A stretch of DNA of 12,122 nucleotides from Oscillospiraceae bacterium (GTDB lineage Bacteria > Bacillota_A > Clostridia > Oscillospirales > Oscillospiraceae): assembly GCA_021771675.1 (NCBI GenBank), contig JAETOP010000111.1, forward strand, positions 1 through 12,122, given 5' to 3'. The notes beneath the pieces were generated by a model, which saw only the letters and a program-made list of their open reading frames with translations, was not told the origin of the DNA and did no database searches. Numbering within the stretch: position 1 is the stretch's first letter; every line of letters begins with the position of its first letter. Below, piece by piece: positions 1 to 7,108 of the stretch. The translations under genes and the position numbers were made by a program.

Positions 1-111
1 AATACGGCGTTATCGTCACTTGCCATACATACAGTATGGCTACGTTCCTCTGCCTTGTCTTGCGCCAATATCCCTACGCTGCTGATTAAATCTTTTTATC
101 AAGAATTAGTA
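1..111. other. Intergenic DNA at left edge, no gene seen
   Basis: This stretch lies downstream of the substrate-binding protein gene, which stops at 114-112 on the minus strand. I see no convincing coding sequence in it. It holds one perfect inverted repeat (listed separately) and a short AT-rich patch around 85-111. On the minus strand the weak dyad TGAT...ATCA near 84-102 could be part of a transcript end, but no GC-rich stem followed by a U-run is visible, so no terminator is called. Confidence 0.5.
22..40. repeat. Perfect 7-bp inverted repeat with 5-nt loop
   Basis: GCCATAC (22-28) and GTATGGC (34-40) are exact reverse complements separated by ATACA. Neither strand has a T-run after the stem, so it is not a standard Rho-independent terminator. 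It could be part of a dispersed intergenic repeat or a protein binding site. The surrounding bases look non-coding. Confidence 0.55.
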
Positions 112-1716
112 TTAATTTACTTCCCACTCCCAGACGGGGTAATAGGTGGTGAAATTGAAAGCATTGACATTTGCAAGACGGGTGTTGTAGGCATACAGCG
201 TATTGGGGCAGCACAGATACACATAGGGCATTTCTTCTGCCAGGACACGCTGCAGTTCGTGGTAGATCGGCAGCCTGCTTTCGGTCTCGTAGTAGGAAGC
301 TCCCTCGTTGAAGTAGTTCAGATACTTGTCGGAGGTGAAGCGGCCGAAGCACCAGGCACCATAGATGTCGAACAGGTTGATGGAGGGGTTGTTGGGCTCG
401 ACGGAGCAGGCGGAGCCAACCACGCCCATCTCAACCTCGCCGTTCAGGATTGCCTGGAACTGGGCGGCGGAGTCGTACTGACGAATTTCGACCTTGATAC
501 CCACCGCTGCCAGATCCTGCTGAATCAGTGCAGCAGCCTGCTCGCGGAAGGTGTTATTGGCGGGAACGCTCAGCAGCAGAACGGTGTTGGGATCCCAACC
601 GGCCTTCTCCAGCAGAGCCTTCGCCTCTTCGGGGTTGTAGTTGTCCACAGGCAGGTCGGAGTTGAAGTAGGGATGCTTCACGCTCCAGGGGCCGATGGAG
701 ACGTCGCCATAACCGCCCAGGATGCCGTCAACGATGCGCTGCTTGTCGATGGCACGGTCAATGGCAACACGGACGTCCTGGGTCATCTTCTCGCTCTGGT
801 TGTCGATGGAGAGGTAGTGATAGGTGTAGGAGCCCACAGCCTCGGCGTTCAGATAGTCAATGCCCTTGGCCATGTTGAAGTCGCTCAGGGTCAGTGCGCC
901 CAGCTGGCCGCCGGCCAGCATGTCCACTTCCTGACTCATGAGAACGGTCAGCATGTTGGACTGGGGAACAACACGGATTACAAAGCGGTCGAACTGGGGA
1001 GCGCCCAGGTGGTAATCCTTGTTAACGGTGTACTCGATGCGTTCGCCATCGATCATGGACTCGAATTTCAGAGCGCCGGAGCCCACGGGGTGACGCCAGA
1101 AATCACTGTCGGCGATGGTGGCGGGATCCTCGTTCTCCAGCAGATGCTTGGGAACGATGAAGCAGGAGGCGGTGCTGAAGAAGGTTTCAGCAGAAGCGGG
1201 CTCCTTCAGCGTGATGGAGACATTGTGCTCGTCCAGTGCGGTTACTTCAATGCTGTCGTGGCTCAGGCAGGTGCCGTCATCGCCGGTGCCGGCAACATAG
1301 CGGGAATTGGGACGCATTTCGCACTGCGCTTCAGCGTTGGAGAAGAATTTATAGGTAAACTCCACGTCCTGAGCGGTAACGCCCACGCCGTCGTGCCACT
1401 TGGCATCTTCATTCAGGTGCAGGGTAATGGTCTTGAAATCATCGGACATTTCCCACTGGTCGGCCAGAAGCGGATAGATGATGCCGTCGCTGCCGACACA
1501 TGCCAGACGGTCAAAAATCATGCTCTGTACAACGGTGTTGCGCTCACCGCCGCTGCCGTTCCAGGGGTACAGGCTGGTCCAGGAATCGGACATGGCCATG
1601 GTGACAACCTTGGGGGCCTCTTGGGCACTCACCCCGATGGCTCCGGTCAGCATGACAAGCATGACGGACAGTACCAGGGCAAGGCTTCTGCGCAGGCAGA
1701 GTTTCTTGTTTTGCAT
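112..1716 (-). CDS. ABC transporter substrate-binding protein, family 5 (Opp/Dpp/chitobiose type)
   Basis: 534-residue exported ligand receptor for the adjacent ABC importer. A signal peptide is clear: basic n-region (KKLCLRR, residues 4-10), hydrophobic core 11-28, and a VSA-type cleavage site near residue 31. The SBP_bac_5 pattern follows: an LADQWEMSDD block at 85-94, then KWHDG (106-110) and DVEFTYKF (117-124), then VRVAIDRAIDK (315-325) and EAKALLEKAGW (364-374). The length is normal for the family. The start ATG at 1716 was chosen because AAGGAGG lies 9 bp upstream and the signal peptide begins exactly there; the frame stays open to 1785 but would add a non-signal N-terminus. No lipobox cysteine follows the hydrophobic core, so it is predicted to be a secreted or periplasmic protein rather than a lipoprotein. 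The mature part carries about eight cysteines. The family binds peptides, nickel, or in vibrios chitobiose; the nearby phosphorylase makes a sugar ligand plausible (inference). It is the last gene of its operon. Confidence 0.93.
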   Translation of the reverse strand: MQNKKLCLRRSLALVLSVMLVMLTGAIGVSAQEAPKVVTMAMSDSWTSLYPWNGSGGERNTVVQSMIFDRLACVGSDGIIYPLLADQWEMSDDFKTITLHLNEDAKWHDGVGVTAQDVEFTYKFFSNAEAQCEMRPNSRYVAGTGDDGTCLSHDSIEVTALDEHNVSITLKEPASAETFFSTASCFIVPKHLLENEDPATIADSDFWRHPVGSGALKFESMIDGERIEYTVNKDYHLGAPQFDRFVIRVVPQSNMLTVLMSQEVDMLAGGQLGALTLSDFNMAKGIDYLNAEAVGSYTYHYLSIDNQSEKMTQDVRVAIDRAIDKQRIVDGILGGYGDVSIGPWSVKHPYFNSDLPVDNYNPEEAKALLEKAGWDPNTVLLLSVPANNTFREQAAALIQQDLAAVGIKVEIRQYDSAAQFQAILNGEVEMGVVGSACSVEPNNPSINLFDIYGAWCFGRFTSDKYLNYFNEGASYYETESRLPIYHELQRVLAEEMPYVYLCCPNTLYAYNTRLANVNAFNFTTYYPVWEWEVN

Positions 1717-1844
1717 TTTTTGTTTCCTCCTTGTTTTTTGTGTTATCCATATTAATCGGCTTCCGTGACGGCGGTGAGCCGACAATACGTACCTGAATGA
1801 TGTTTTCCAGGGAGTGTGCCGCTTTCTCAGGAAACTCCGGGGGA
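1717..1844 (-). other. 128-bp intercistronic region with two possible RNA hairpins
   Basis: This is the only large gap inside the minus-strand operon. Two inverted repeats are visible: GGAGT (1811-1815) with ACTCC (1834-1838), just after the upstream ATPase stop codon, and CGGCT (1757-1761) with AGCCG (1777-1781), which has a smaller CCG/CGG pair inside. Neither is followed by a U-run. Such elements between an ATPase gene and a binding-protein gene can stabilise the downstream message and raise binding-protein output; that role is inferred here. No good -10/-35 pair was found, but a separate promoter is not excluded. Confidence 0.45.
1726..1732 (-). promoter_or_regulatory. Shine-Dalgarno deciding the binding-protein start
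   Basis: The minus strand reads AAGGAGG nine bases before the ATG at 1716. It fixes the start at the signal peptide rather than at upstream in-frame codons. Confidence 0.85.
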
Positions 1845-2834
1845 TTACTCCGCCTTGTGACTGCCCTGTAAATGACAGGATACGAAGTGACCCGGTGCAA
1901 TCTCGGAAAGCTGCGGCCTTTCAGACCGGCATCTTTCCTCTGCGAAGGGACAGCGGGTGTGGAACCGGCAGCCCTGTGGGGGCGTAATCGGGCTGGGCAC
2001 ATCCCCCTGCAAAATCTGCCGCTTCCGTTCGGAGCCCACATCCGGAATGGGAATTGCAGAGAGCAGCGCCTGGGTGTAGGGATGCCGGGGAGATTCAAAA
2101 AGCGCGTCGGTTTCGGCAAGCTCAACGATCTGCCCCAGATACATCACCGCCACCCGGGTGCTGATATGGCGGATGACACTCAGATCGTGGGAGATAAACA
2201 GATAGGTCAGATGGTATCGTTTCTGCAGGTCGGACATCAGATTCAGAACCTGACTCCGAACGGACACATCCAGGGCGGATACCGGTTCATCGCACACAAC
2301 AAACTCAGGATCCAGCACCAGTGCCCGCGCAATGACCATGCGCTGGCGCTGGCCGCCGGAGAACTCATGGGGGTACCGGTGCATCAGATGCCTGGCGATG
2401 CCCACATCCTCCATAATTTTCAGCACCTTCTGCTCACGCTCTGCCTTGGTTCCGATGCCGAAGGCATCCAGTCCGGAAACAATATTCTCAAATACGGTCA
2501 TTCGGGGATTGAGGGATGCGTAAGGATCCTGGAAGATAATCTGAATCTTCCGGCGCATCTGACGGAGCAATTCCCCCTTCAATTCAGACAGATCCTGCCC
2601 CCGGTATAGAATCTTGCCGGACGACTGCCGGATCAGCTGGAGCATCACACGGCCAAGTGTTGACTTCCCACAGCCGCTCTCACCCACCAGGCCCAGTGTC
2701 TCGCCTTCCTGAATCTCCAGGCTCACACCGTCAACGGCCTGAACATAACTGAGGGGGGTCCCGAAAATCCCTTTCTGATGGGGAAAGTATTTTATAAGAT
2801 TCTCCGCCTGAATCAGTGTATTTTCATGTTCCAT
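1845..2834 (-). CDS. ABC transporter ATP-binding protein, OppF/DppF type
   Basis: 329-residue cytoplasmic ATPase that, paired with the other ATPase, powers the importer. Walker [10 protein letters not shown] is at 51-59, Q-loop glutamine at 102, signature SGGQR at 159-163, Walker B ending in DE at 182-183, and the H-loop histidine at 216 (ISHD). The C-terminal Opp/Dpp extension (HPYTQALLSAIP, 251-262) ends in a cysteine set C289, C295, C302, C320; equivalent cysteines in some OppD-type proteins bind an iron-sulfur cluster, which is only possible here. Start ATG 2834 matches family N-termini; the frame is open further upstream but that part only shadows the preceding gene. It overlaps the end of the preceding ATPase gene by 11 bp, with a modest TAAGGG at 2840-2845, so translation is probably coupled. 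Confidence 0.95.
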   Translation of the reverse strand: MEHENTLIQAENLIKYFPHQKGIFGTPLSYVQAVDGVSLEIQEGETLGLVGESGCGKSTLGRVMLQLIRQSSGKILYRGQDLSELKGELLRQMRRKIQIIFQDPYASLNPRMTVFENIVSGLDAFGIGTKAEREQKVLKIMEDVGIARHLMHRYPHEFSGGQRQRMVIARALVLDPEFVVCDEPVSALDVSVRSQVLNLMSDLQKRYHLTYLFISHDLSVIRHISTRVAVMYLGQIVELAETDALFESPRHPYTQALLSAIPIPDVGSERKRQILQGDVPSPITPPQGCRFHTRCPFAEERCRSERPQLSEIAPGHFVSCHLQGSHKAE

Positions 2835-3813
2835 TATTGCCCTTACCTTTCTCGTGCAGGAAGCAGCGAACCAGGTGGCCATCTGTCGATGACAGTTCCG
2901 GTTCTGCCTCAAAACAGCGGCTGGCAGCGTGGGGGCACCGATCGGCGAACTTGCAGCCTTTTGGCAGCTCAAACAAGTTCGGCACCATGCCCTTTGTCAC
3001 ATGGAGCGTTTCCACCTTCTGATCCACACGGGGAATGGATGCCAGCAGTCCCTGGGTATACGGATGGAGCGGGTCACGGAATATCTGCGCTGCCGTGCCG
3101 TACTCTACCACCCGCCCGGTATACATGACCATGATCTCGTCGGCTGTCTCCGCAACCACGCCCATGTCATGGGTAATCAGGATGATTGCCATATCGGATT
3201 TATCCCGAAGCTGCATCATCAGTTCCAGAATCTGGGCCTGAATCGTAACATCCAGCGCAGTAGTCGGCTCATCCGCAATCAGCACCGCCGGGCTGCAGCT
3301 CAAAGCCATGGCGATCATCACACGCTGGCGCATACCGCCGCTCATTTCGTGGGGATAGTTTTTCATTCTGGCTTCCGGATTGGAGATACCAACCTTTCGG
3401 AGCATCTCTACCGCTTCTGCCTTTGCCGTTGCCCGGGATATTTTCCTGTGGGCACGGATGGTTTCGATCAGCTGCTCACCAACCCGCATAACCGGATTCA
3501 GGGAAGTCATGGAATCCTGGAAGATCATGGAAATCTTGTCTCCGCGAATCCGGCACATTTGATGGCTGCTTTTTCCGACCAGCTCTTCGCCCAGAAGCCG
3601 GATGGAAGAATCCGGCATCACTTCGGCGCCATGGGAAGGCAGCAGACCCATAATAGACAGGGAAGTAACACTCTTGCCGCATCCGCTTTCGCCGACAATA
3701 CCAAGCACCTTTCGGGCTTCCAGGGAGAAAGAAACGCCATCCACCGCAGGCAGATCACCGTCTTTGGTGTGAAAATAGGTTCGTAGATTTTCTACTCTGA
3801 GAACTTCTGACAT
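2824..3813 (-). CDS. ABC transporter ATP-binding protein, OppD/DppD type
   Basis: 329-residue partner ATPase of the importer. Walker [10 protein letters not shown] is at 41-49, Q-loop glutamine at 99, signature SGGMR at 158-162, Walker B VLIADE at 177-182, and H-loop histidine at 215 (ITHD). The C-terminal extension [15 protein letters not shown] (250-264) is the oligopeptide-transporter hallmark, followed by a cysteine set C287, C293, C300 and C317 like that of its neighbour. AGGAGG at 3819-3824 lies five bases before the ATG. It starts 21 bp after the permease stop and overlaps the next ATPase gene by 11 bp. Two different ATPases in one operon is the normal Opp/Dpp arrangement. The substrate cannot be read from the ATPases. 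Confidence 0.95.
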   Translation of the reverse strand: MSEVLRVENLRTYFHTKDGDLPAVDGVSFSLEARKVLGIVGESGCGKSVTSLSIMGLLPSHGAEVMPDSSIRLLGEELVGKSSHQMCRIRGDKISMIFQDSMTSLNPVMRVGEQLIETIRAHRKISRATAKAEAVEMLRKVGISNPEARMKNYPHEMSGGMRQRVMIAMALSCSPAVLIADEPTTALDVTIQAQILELMMQLRDKSDMAIILITHDMGVVAETADEIMVMYTGRVVEYGTAAQIFRDPLHPYTQGLLASIPRVDQKVETLHVTKGMVPNLFELPKGCKFADRCPHAASRCFEAEPELSSTDGHLVRCFLHEKGKGNNGT

Positions 3814-3834
3814 AACTGCCTCCTAGAATCCAGA

Positions 3835-4722
3835 TCAGATCTTCATTTTGGGATCCAGTGCATCCCGCAGACCATCGCCGAAAAAGTTAATGCTCAGCAC
3901 CGTCAGCAGCAGCGCAACACCGGCGGGCACCCACATCCATGGACGCATTGCCAGCGTGGATAGAGACTGCGCCGCATACAGGATATTGCCCCAGGAAGCC
4001 TGCGGAGGCTGAACGCCCATGCCAAGAAAGCTGAGCGTGGACTCCTGGATGATTGCACTGGCCAGACGAAAGGTGAACGCAACCAGCACCGGCGCAAATG
4101 CATTTGGCAGGATGAATTTGACAATAATCGGAAGATGGCGGTTGCCCACCGCACGGGCTGCCTCCACGTATTCTTTTTCACGGATGGATATGGTATTGGC
4201 ATACAGGAGCTTCGCAAATGTGGGCCAGCCCATAAAGCCGATGACGAAGGTAACGGAATGTATCGAAGGCCCCACAATCGCAACCAACACCAGAATCAGG
4301 ATCATTGCCGGGAATGACATGAAGATGTCTGCCAGACGGAGAATGATCACTTCCCAAAAGCTTCTGAAATAACCCGCAATCAGGCCAAGGGGGACGCCGA
4401 TCAGAAGAGAAAGCATCGTTGACATGATGCCGACATACAGGGAGGTTTTGCCTCCTGAAAGCAGGCGGGACAGATTGTCACGTCCGACATCATCGGTGCC
4501 GAAGATATACCCGGCAGAGGGAGGTGCGCCGAAGCCGCCAGTAGTGGTCTTTGTGGGATCCAGATTCATGACCACCGGAAGAATAAACATCAGCAGGATT
4601 TCGGTTACAAGCACACAAAGACCGATCATTGCCATCCTATGGCGGAGAAAGCGCTGGGCAGCATCCTTCAGATAGGAGCTTTTGATAGCGGTTTGCTGTG
4701 CGTTTTCTGTTTTCTTTCCCAT
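3835..4722 (-). CDS. ABC transporter permease, OppC/DppC type
   Basis: 295-residue inner-membrane subunit. A short cytoplasmic N-terminus precedes the first membrane segment (about 31-52), then comes the family segment GYIFGTDDVGRD (71-82). About five further membrane segments follow (near 96-118, 127-150, 157-177, 206-228 and 263-283). The EAA loop that docks on the ATPase is at about 184-207 (EYVEAARAVG). The C-terminus GDGLRDALDPK (282-292) is typical of OppC/DppC. Start ATG 4722 is chosen over an upstream open frame because it gives the canonical N-terminus and has AAGGGGGTGG directly upstream. That ribosome site contains the last bases of the preceding permease's stop codon, so the two permeases are likely translationally coupled (14-bp gap). 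Confidence 0.94.
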   Translation of the reverse strand: MGKKTENAQQTAIKSSYLKDAAQRFLRHRMAMIGLCVLVTEILLMFILPVVMNLDPTKTTTGGFGAPPSAGYIFGTDDVGRDNLSRLLSGGKTSLYVGIMSTMLSLLIGVPLGLIAGYFRSFWEVIILRLADIFMSFPAMILILVLVAIVGPSIHSVTFVIGFMGWPTFAKLLYANTISIREKEYVEAARAVGNRHLPIIVKFILPNAFAPVLVAFTFRLASAIIQESTLSFLGMGVQPPQASWGNILYAAQSLSTLAMRPWMWVPAGVALLLTVLSINFFGDGLRDALDPKMKI

Positions 4723-4736
4723 GAAACACCACCCCC

Positions 4737-5690
4737 TTACTGCATTCTGATTCTGGGATCCAGCAGCGCATATACGATGTCCAGCACCACATTGGCTGTC
4801 AGAACCGCAAAACCGATCATTGCGGAAATGCCCATGATTGTGGGATAATCCCGGGCCGTAATGGAATAGACCATCACGCTGCCGATACCCGGCCATCCAA
4901 AGATCTGCTCAGTCACCACTGCGCCGCCCACCAGGAAGGGAATCTGCATACTCACCAGTGTTACTATGGGTATCAGCACATTGCGCAGGGTATGGCGCAT
5001 CACCACGCGGATTTCCCGAATGCCCTTGCTTCTGGCAGTGCGGATATAATCCTCTCCTAGAACTTCCAGCACACTGCTGCGGACCTGACGGATGTAGCTG
5101 CCGATCTGGGCCAGGGTGAGGGTCATGACGGGCAGAACCATATGCCGGATCAGGATGGGAAGCGACTGGATGCCGTCGGTTCCGTACATTCCGCCGGTGG
5201 GCAGCCATTTCAGCTTTACCGAAAATATGTACAGCGCTACCAGCGCAGCAAAAAAGCCAGGGGTGGCAGCCCCGATGAAGGAGATGCCCGATGCCATATA
5301 GTCCCATAGCGTATATGGTTTATATGCTGCCAACGCACCGCAGGGAAGGGAAATCAGAAGTGCCAGAATGACGGATGTGACCGTAATCAACAGTGTGGGC
5401 CCGATTCGCTCGCTGATCATCTCGGATACCGGACGATGGGTGCGGTATGATGTGCCCAGATCGCCCTGAAGCATTTTTCGTGTCCAATTCATATACTGAA
5501 CAATTATGGGGTCATTCAGGCCCCATTCCTCACGGAGACGATCCATATCCTCCTGGGTGGCATCCGGACTGTTCAGAGCCATGCGAACAGGATCGCCGGG
5601 GGCATTGACCGACATCGCATATACAAGGATTGTAATGCCGATAAATACCGGAATTGCAATGAGGAGACGTTTGATGATGTATCGAAGCAT
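4737..5690 (-). CDS. ABC transporter permease, OppB/DppB type
   Basis: 317-residue inner-membrane subunit. The N-terminus MLRYIIKRLL (1-10) followed by a hydrophobic segment to about residue 27 is typical of OppB/DppB, as are PGDP (31-34), GDLGTSYRT (76-84) and the C-terminal LLDPRIRMQ. Further membrane segments lie near 100-122, 136-157, 182-200, 238-260 and 284-310. The EAA docking loop is at about 214-237 (DYIRTARSKG). AGGAGGT at 5697-5703 lies six bases before the ATG. It follows the URO-D-like gene after 58 bp and precedes its permease partner by 14 bp. The protein is intact and of normal family length. Confidence 0.95.
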   Translation of the reverse strand: MLRYIIKRLLIAIPVFIGITILVYAMSVNAPGDPVRMALNSPDATQEDMDRLREEWGLNDPIIVQYMNWTRKMLQGDLGTSYRTHRPVSEMISERIGPTLLITVTSVILALLISLPCGALAAYKPYTLWDYMASGISFIGAATPGFFAALVALYIFSVKLKWLPTGGMYGTDGIQSLPILIRHMVLPVMTLTLAQIGSYIRQVRSSVLEVLGEDYIRTARSKGIREIRVVMRHTLRNVLIPIVTLVSMQIPFLVGGAVVTEQIFGWPGIGSVMVYSITARDYPTIMGISAMIGFAVLTANVVLDIVYALLDPRIRMQ

Positions 5691-5748
5691 GTTGCAACCT
5701 CCTGTATGCTCAGAGCGTCATTTTGGAAAGTGGGGCTCATTGGCTGAT

Positions 5749-6789
5749 TCAGCGGAACCGTTCCGTCAGTTCCATTGCCACTTCGTGCTGCAGGGAAAAA
5801 CGGTAGGGGGGGACGTCCAGCGGAGCCGCACAGCCCGGCGCCAGAATGAGTCTGTCAAACCCTGCCTGCCGCACGGCATCCTCACCACGACGCAGAAGCG
5901 TTGATTTGATTGCCTCGCGATCATTCTGATCGTTGTAGTAATCCGACCACATCTCAATGCCGCCAATCAGAATTTTGTCGGTCTTTTTCCGGATGTCGCC
6001 CATTGTAAACCCACTGTCAGGGCCGGCGTAACAGTCTTCCCAACTGATTGCCTGGCAGGGATAGTCCAGAAAACGATCCATCATCAGCTGTGTGGAGCCA
6101 TGGATATGATGAATGTTGAACCACATCAGTTCACTTGCCTTCTGCATAACCTGCAGGTCGTAGGGACGGATGAATTCCCTGTAGTATTCCTCCGGCATAT
6201 CCGGGCCGCAGAAGTGAGACGCGACAAATACGCCGTCGGCGCCGATTTTTTTCAGCTCCTCCAGGAAACGGATGCTGGTTTCGGTAATCATCTCCAGTGC
6301 CCGATGAAGCATCCTAGGATCGTGGCGCATGGCCGCATAGGCACTGTCGCCGGAGCAGAAGGTAACCATGTCCTTATAGAACGATATTGGAGTGAACAGC
6401 GTGCCGATTACCGGTACAGTACCGCAGAAATGATCCACCACATATTTTGTGGCCTCCAGCTGCCTGCCCAGATTTCCTTTGGAGGGATCCGGCATGGGGA
6501 TGTCACAGAAATCCCGGACATGAACAGCGGCCGGACGGCGGATGCGGGGCATCCAGTTGAACGGGTCCTTGGAATACTCCACTTCCATGCCAAAGTCCTG
6601 GCAGAAGAACGAGGTGTTATACATCATTTTGACAAAATCAAACTGATTGTCCTCGACAAAATCGATGGTGGCCTTGGCCAGATCCCGAGGATTCTTGTCC
6701 ACCATCGGCATATGCCACCAGGCGGATGTGCAGAGCCTGTCTGTTTTCTTTCCGGCTAGCATTGCTTTGATACGTTGTGAGGAATTCAT
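5749..6789 (-). CDS. Uroporphyrinogen decarboxylase superfamily protein, MtaA/CmuA-like
   Basis: 346-residue soluble protein of the URO-D/cobamide-methyltransferase fold. The N-terminus RIKAMLAGKKTDRLC (6-20) resembles the methyltransferase branch, not true HemE, which would carry the conserved arginine-rich PVWxMRQAGR block. The C-terminal half has an HHIHG segment (227-231) and LAPGCAAP (316-323). In MtaA-type enzymes an HxC...C set binds zinc; here the pattern is H228-x-H230 with C320, so a His replaces the usual Cys (my visual alignment). Family members transfer methyl groups to or from corrinoid cofactors, but no corrinoid protein or partner methyltransferase is in this window. It heads the transporter operon, 58 bp before the first permease. 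GGAGGT at 6797-6802 gives a good site about 8 bases before the ATG. Its substrate is unknown. It is unlikely to be the heme-pathway enzyme. Confidence 0.85.
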   Translation of the reverse strand: MNSSQRIKAMLAGKKTDRLCTSAWWHMPMVDKNPRDLAKATIDFVEDNQFDFVKMMYNTSFFCQDFGMEVEYSKDPFNWMPRIRRPAAVHVRDFCDIPMPDPSKGNLGRQLEATKYVVDHFCGTVPVIGTLFTPISFYKDMVTFCSGDSAYAAMRHDPRMLHRALEMITETSIRFLEELKKIGADGVFVASHFCGPDMPEEYYREFIRPYDLQVMQKASELMWFNIHHIHGSTQLMMDRFLDYPCQAISWEDCYAGPDSGFTMGDIRKKTDKILIGGIEMWSDYYNDQNDREAIKSTLLRRGEDAVRQAGFDRLILAPGCAAPLDVPPYRFSLQHEVAMELTERFR

Positions 6790-6813
6790 TGCACATAACC
6801 TCCATCATACGAG

Positions 6814-6834
6814 CGGCGGAATACCGCCGTATTC
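6814..6834 (-). promoter_or_regulatory. Two overlapping, mutually exclusive leader hairpins
   Basis: CGGCGG (6814-6819) pairs perfectly with CCGCCG (6824-6829). GAATAC (6819-6824) pairs perfectly with GTATTC (6829-6834). Each has a 6-bp stem and 4-nt loop, and they share bases, so only one can form at a time. They lie 11 bp upstream of the ribosome site of the URO-D-like gene, inside its probable leader. They could be alternative RNA structures or overlapping DNA operators. Confidence 0.5.
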
Positions 6835-6880
6835 TTCATATTACACAGTTTATTTTCTGCTTTCCCTGCTTTGTCTATAT

Positions 6881-6909
6881 ATTATCACAATAAGCGGCAA
6901 TGCGCTTAT
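6881..6909 (-). promoter_or_regulatory. Candidate operon promoter with abutting 7-bp dyad
   Basis: On the minus strand TGT-GATAAT (6889-6881) resembles an extended -10 box. Directly upstream is the perfect dyad ATAAGCG / CGCTTAT (6890-6896 and 6903-6909, 6-nt loop), which occupies the -35 region. No good -35 hexamer is present, as expected for an activator-dependent promoter. The start of transcription would be near 6874, giving a leader of about 85 nt. A rival minus-strand box, TAAAAT at 6985-6980, has a poor TTTCAA -35. Confidence 0.4.
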
Positions 6910-6972
6910 CAGATAGTCCATGCCATATTCGCATTTCGTGCTTTCAATAAAAAAATAAATCTCATAGAGAAC

Positions 6973-7000
6973 CAGACATATTTTAAGTATAAAATATAAT
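6973..7000 (+). promoter_or_regulatory. Candidate distal promoter for the AraC-family gene
   Basis: CAGACA (6973-6978), a 16-bp spacer, then a perfect TATAAT (6995-7000). Transcription would start near 7007, leaving a leader of about 100 nt that contains the 12-bp dyad. The surrounding DNA is very AT-rich, so chance TATAAT boxes are expected. Confidence 0.35.
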
Positions 7001-7030
7001 TTTTGAAACTTTTCTGGTGTATATAAAAAG

Positions 7031-7072
7031 ATATAAGCAAATCTTGCTTTTAATTTGCTTATATGTTAAACT
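7031..7072 (+). promoter_or_regulatory. 12-bp dyad overlapping a candidate AraC-gene promoter
   Basis: ATATAAGCAAAT (7031-7042) and ATTTGCTTATAT (7053-7064) are exact reverse complements with a 10-nt loop. Inside, TTGCTT (7044-7049) sits 17 bp from TAAACT (7067-7072), which is preceded by TG (7064-7065), i.e. an extended -10. The dyad therefore covers the -35 and spacer, as for an operator. Its ATAAGC/GCTTAT core matches the dyad at 6890-6909 and sits at nearly the same distance from the -10 box. Confidence 0.5.
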
Positions 7073-7108
7073 ATCTTCAGACAAAAAACGACGGAGGGCC
7101 TGGCATAC

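Larger units (their letters stand above)
6790..7108. promoter_or_regulatory. Divergent AT-rich control region
   Basis: About 320 bp without a gene separates the minus-strand operon from the plus-strand AraC-family gene. It is markedly AT-richer than the flanking coding DNA. It contains overlapping hairpins at 6814-6834, a 7-bp dyad at 6890-6909, a perfect TATAAT at 6995-7000 and a 12-bp dyad at 7031-7064; each is listed separately. The regulator probably acts here (inference from the divergent layout). Confidence 0.75.

Noticed and set aside
22..40. Rho-independent terminator at the left inverted repeat
   Set aside because: No T-run follows the stem on either strand.
55..1755. Long plus-strand open frame (about 566 codons) opposite the binding-protein gene
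   Set aside because: It is antisense to a clear family-5 binding protein with signal peptide and ribosome site. Its translation is low-complexity Val/Gly/Ala-rich with no family motif, and it lacks a ribosome site.
5749..6789. True heme-pathway uroporphyrinogen decarboxylase (HemE)
   Set aside because: The conserved N-terminal arginine block of HemE is missing, the C-terminal features are MtaA-like, and there are no heme genes nearby.
6980..7008. Shared TTTCAAAA...TATACTTA pattern on the minus strand here and on the plus strand at the chbP promoter (8081-8110)
   Set aside because: The spacing between the two parts differs (9 versus 14 bases) and the DNA is very AT-rich, so a common promoter class is not supported.
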